A stretch of 64,000 bases of DNA from Macrocystis pyrifera (taxonomy: Eukaryota; Sar; Phaeophyceae; Laminariales; Laminariaceae). Position 1 is the first letter of the stretch, and every line of letters begins with the position of its first letter. Under the pieces are notes generated by a model. That model had not been told where the DNA came from and made no database searches. It saw only the letters and a program-made list of their open reading frames with translations. The DNA lies in NCBI GenBank assembly GCA_031763025.1, contig JASSKH010000029.1:2261095-2325094 (forward strand). The letters are read 5' to 3'. Made by a program: the position numbers and the translations under genes. This document shows positions 1-64,000 of this stretch, one piece after another.

Positions 1-426
1 CTCCCGACTCCCCACTTTCTTCCCGCACCAAGCGCCTCCGCCGCGAGCCAGACGCCTGTGGAACTCCCGCCTGATCCCCCTTTCGGTCTGTCCTTTGGCT
101 CCGGGAGCGGGGTTTACGAGGCGGTGTTCGAGCCGCTGATGGCGCCGGGGTGGGTGGGAATGGTGGGGGCGGAAGGACCCCGTGCTCGGGAAGCGTAGTG
201 CTCGATTGTTCCGCGACATCTTCTTGGTTGATGGTGTTGTTGTTGTTGTGAGTGTTGGAGTTGGAGTTGCTGATGCCACCGCTGCTGTTCACGCGCGCCG
301 ACAGCAGCGTCGTCCTCCCTCGGCGAGGCGTCGATGGCGCAGCAGTGGAAGACGGAGCGTGTCGGCGCGTTGCTGAAACGGAAGGCATTTTTGTAGCGGG
401 GGGGGGGGGGGGGGGGGGCGGGGGGG

Positions 427-560
427 GGGGGGGTATCATGCATGGCCGTAGTCGTATGACCATAGACCCTCGCATCCCTACAATGCCGCAAAGGAGCGCG
501 TCGGGTTTTCACCGACCAGGCAGACATTGTTCATGTTGCTTGCCATAGTCATCTGGCCAT
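427..560 (-). repeat. Dispersed repeat A, terminal copy joined to short module B
   Basis: tatcatgcatggccgtagtc to caccgaccaggcagacattg, followed by module B (gcttgccatagtcatctggc, ccattgaccacgcacccctc). Confidence 0.7.
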
Positions 561-699
561 TGACCACGCACCCCTCTCGAGACGGAGCACCGTTCCTACT
601 CCTAATACAGACACCTCCAACAATTGGGCGCTCATCACGTTGATTCCACATATTACACAGAAACTTTTCGCTAATCTTATCCCCCTCCTGTTTGGCCAC

Positions 700-780
700 C
701 TGCGGCCACCATCTATCTCCGAGGGTAGCGATCGTTTTCTCGCCGGGGTTGGGGTTGAGGACACCTCCGGCGCAGCGCAG
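700..780 (-). CDS. possible exon (weak)
   Basis: Between gtcgccacaatag and ccgcag|gtggcc a 27-codon frame reads GGVLNPNPGEKTIATLGDRW. The frame stays open beyond the donor (KISEKFLCNMWNQRDERP). The phase does not fit the exon at 1,366. Coding character is suggestive only. Confidence 0.25.
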
Positions 781-967
781 CTATTGTGGCGACCAAGCAT
801 GTGCGCGGAACAGGAGACTTTCGCCGGGAGCGCTTGGAGAAGAACTGTTCGATAGCCGCTCGATCGCGCAAAGCTGTGAACGCGGCATCTTGCACAGGAC
901 AGCCATGACGGTGACCACAGCCACAGCGGCCGCAACAACAACGACAGCAGCAACAACAACACCACCA

Positions 968-1003
<36 letters not shown>

Positions 1004-1365
1004 TCGCCAGCAACAACACCCACAAACGAATTACACAAAAAAACGAAGTAAAAAAAAAATGAAACGCTGAGGTCGCGGCTGCCACAGCAATATATATATA
1101 TATATATATAAAAAAAACATGCAGGAAGAAAAAAACACCTGAAACACCTGACGTTAACAACCAAAAAAAAAAAAAAACCATTCGAAAATGTCACAACGCA
1201 AAATTCACCATTTTTCACGACGTCAAAAAACAAAGGAACTGTTGAGACGGAAAAAAAAAACATCGTCTACGTATAAAAAACAAGCAGAGTGTTAAAAAAA
1301 AAAAAAAAAAAAAGCGAAACCGTCCCAGAACAATAGTAATAGTGACCAGGTTACGACCAACTTAC

Positions 1366-62996
<61,631 letters not shown>

Positions 62997-63245
62997 CTGG
63001 CAGCGGTCAGCAGAGTACCGCAGCGGCGTTAGCGTGAAAATTGAGGGGGTGGGGTGGGGTGGGGGTGGAGGCGGTAGCCGTGGGAAGGGGGGGGGGGAGG
63101 GTAGGCGGCAGCGGCAGGTGGGGTAGGGGCGTAGCAGGGATGTGGGAGGGGGATAACGCAGGAGCACGGGGGTGGGGAGTGATGATATCGCGGAGTTTGA
63201 CGGGGGCAGAAGGCAATGGCGAGGATAGCGGGGGGGGGGGGGGGG

Positions 63246-63470
63246 TACTCATGTCATGCATGGCCGTAGTCGTATGACCGTAGACCCTCGCAACCCTACA
63301 ATGCCGGGAAGGAGCACGTCGGGTTTCTACCGACCACATAGGCATTGCTTGCACCAAGGGCGAAGCGCCGTGAGGTGCCCGGCGAGTCGCCTGAAGGGTG
63401 AGCTGCATCCTACTAAGAGCCGCTTTACAGGCGCGTTTGCATATGGATGACAGCTTCAATGAGTCTATTT
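63246..63470 (-). repeat. Dispersed repeat A, 3' half copy
   Basis: Inverted copy with tcatgcatggccgtagtcgt, accgaccacataggcattgc and catatggatgacagcttcaa. Confidence 0.8.
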
Positions 63471-63753
63471 AGTTTTTCAGGGGAGGGGGGGTTACGCAAT
63501 CCCGTCCCCTCACTGCGTTAAAAGCCCTGGCAGGTAGCAATTAACGCCGACATCGAAACCTGACAACGTGAGTGTGTAAGCGTCATGTAGAGGGGAGGGG
63601 GGCTGCGGTCGGTTTCCCCCCCCGGGTTGAAAAAGACGCCTCCGCCTCCAAACATTCGCCAAATTTAAAAGTGCCCGTGTATTGGTGGCGACTGATGTAT
63701 TGGTGGGAGCGCGCAGAATATGTCTAAATCCGGCGATGCGAAAGTGGTCCTAC

Positions 63754-63808
63754 CGTGATCCGATCCAGGCACGTTAGAAAAGGAAAACGATTCGAGAGCG
63801 GGATCGAA
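63754..63808 (-). CDS. possible exon upstream of e1
   Basis: A strong pyrimidine tract (ggttttccttttctgcttgag) and donor cacg|gtagga bracket 55 bases. In the frame that fits e1 it reads IPLSNRFPFLTCLDRIT; another frame reads FDPALESFSFSNVPGSDH. No motif. Confidence 0.3.
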
Positions 63809-64000
63809 CTCAAGCAGAAAAGGAAAACCAGATCGCAAGAGGTATGAAGAACGTTGGCGCGCCGAGATCGGACATATGTAAGGGGAAAGCACGAATCGTG
63901 ATACACGTAGAGGTTGGACACAACTGGGAAAAAAAAAACGTGGCAGAAGAGAGGGATAAAAAAAAAAAAGCGGGGAACGTGGTTTTCGTACCGCGCCGTC

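Overview
The window is nuclear eukaryotic DNA. I see no operons, ribosome binding sites, rRNA, tRNA or CRISPR. Coding sequence comes as short exons of 27 to about 900 bp separated by introns of several hundred to several thousand bases. The introns are packed with homopolymer runs, CAG/CAA, CCA, CAT, CAGA and CCAA microsatellites, minisatellites and dispersed repeats. This style, with CCCTAA-like interstitial repeats and Ala/Gly/Ser homopolymers in the protein, would suit a stramenopile alga, perhaps a brown alga. That assignment is inference and is not proven by any marker in the window.

One gene dominates. On the minus strand, from the right edge to at least 12.1 kb and probably to the left edge, I could string together 35 exons (about 6.1 kb, roughly 2,000 residues). 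They read as the middle and C-terminal half of a VPS13-family bridge-like lipid transfer protein. Reading right to left: 55.8-63 kb carries the region before the VAB domain; 49.6-53.3 kb carries the conserved stretch with YFN and NVNVTH motifs; 12.1-48.8 kb carries VAB/SHR-BD type repeats with motifs such as VSIENACGVPV, LVLHNLLCVP, LWLVNRTEM, PRYILINALP and YRVDNLTSLGIRYRQ. Splice phases agree across most consecutive exons, which is the strongest support for the model. Several weaker exons at 0.7-6.4 kb form a chain with compatible phases and may continue the same gene. Both ends of the gene lie outside the window.

Unusual points of the gene: three exons change reading frame exactly at a poly-G run inside a poly-glycine stretch; several introns appear to use GC-AG borders; and at four places decayed partial copies of an exon edge lie in the neighbouring intron.

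Two repeat families are scattered through the introns. One is a palindromic element of about 110 bp (TA-flanked, terminal motif TTACGGGGGACCATAGTAAA), a MITE-like family with a dozen or more copies. The other is a repeat of up to about 540 bp in full and partial copies on both strands, containing a recurring short open frame. A fragment of a non-LTR type reverse transcriptase lies at about 10.8-11.0 kb on the plus strand.
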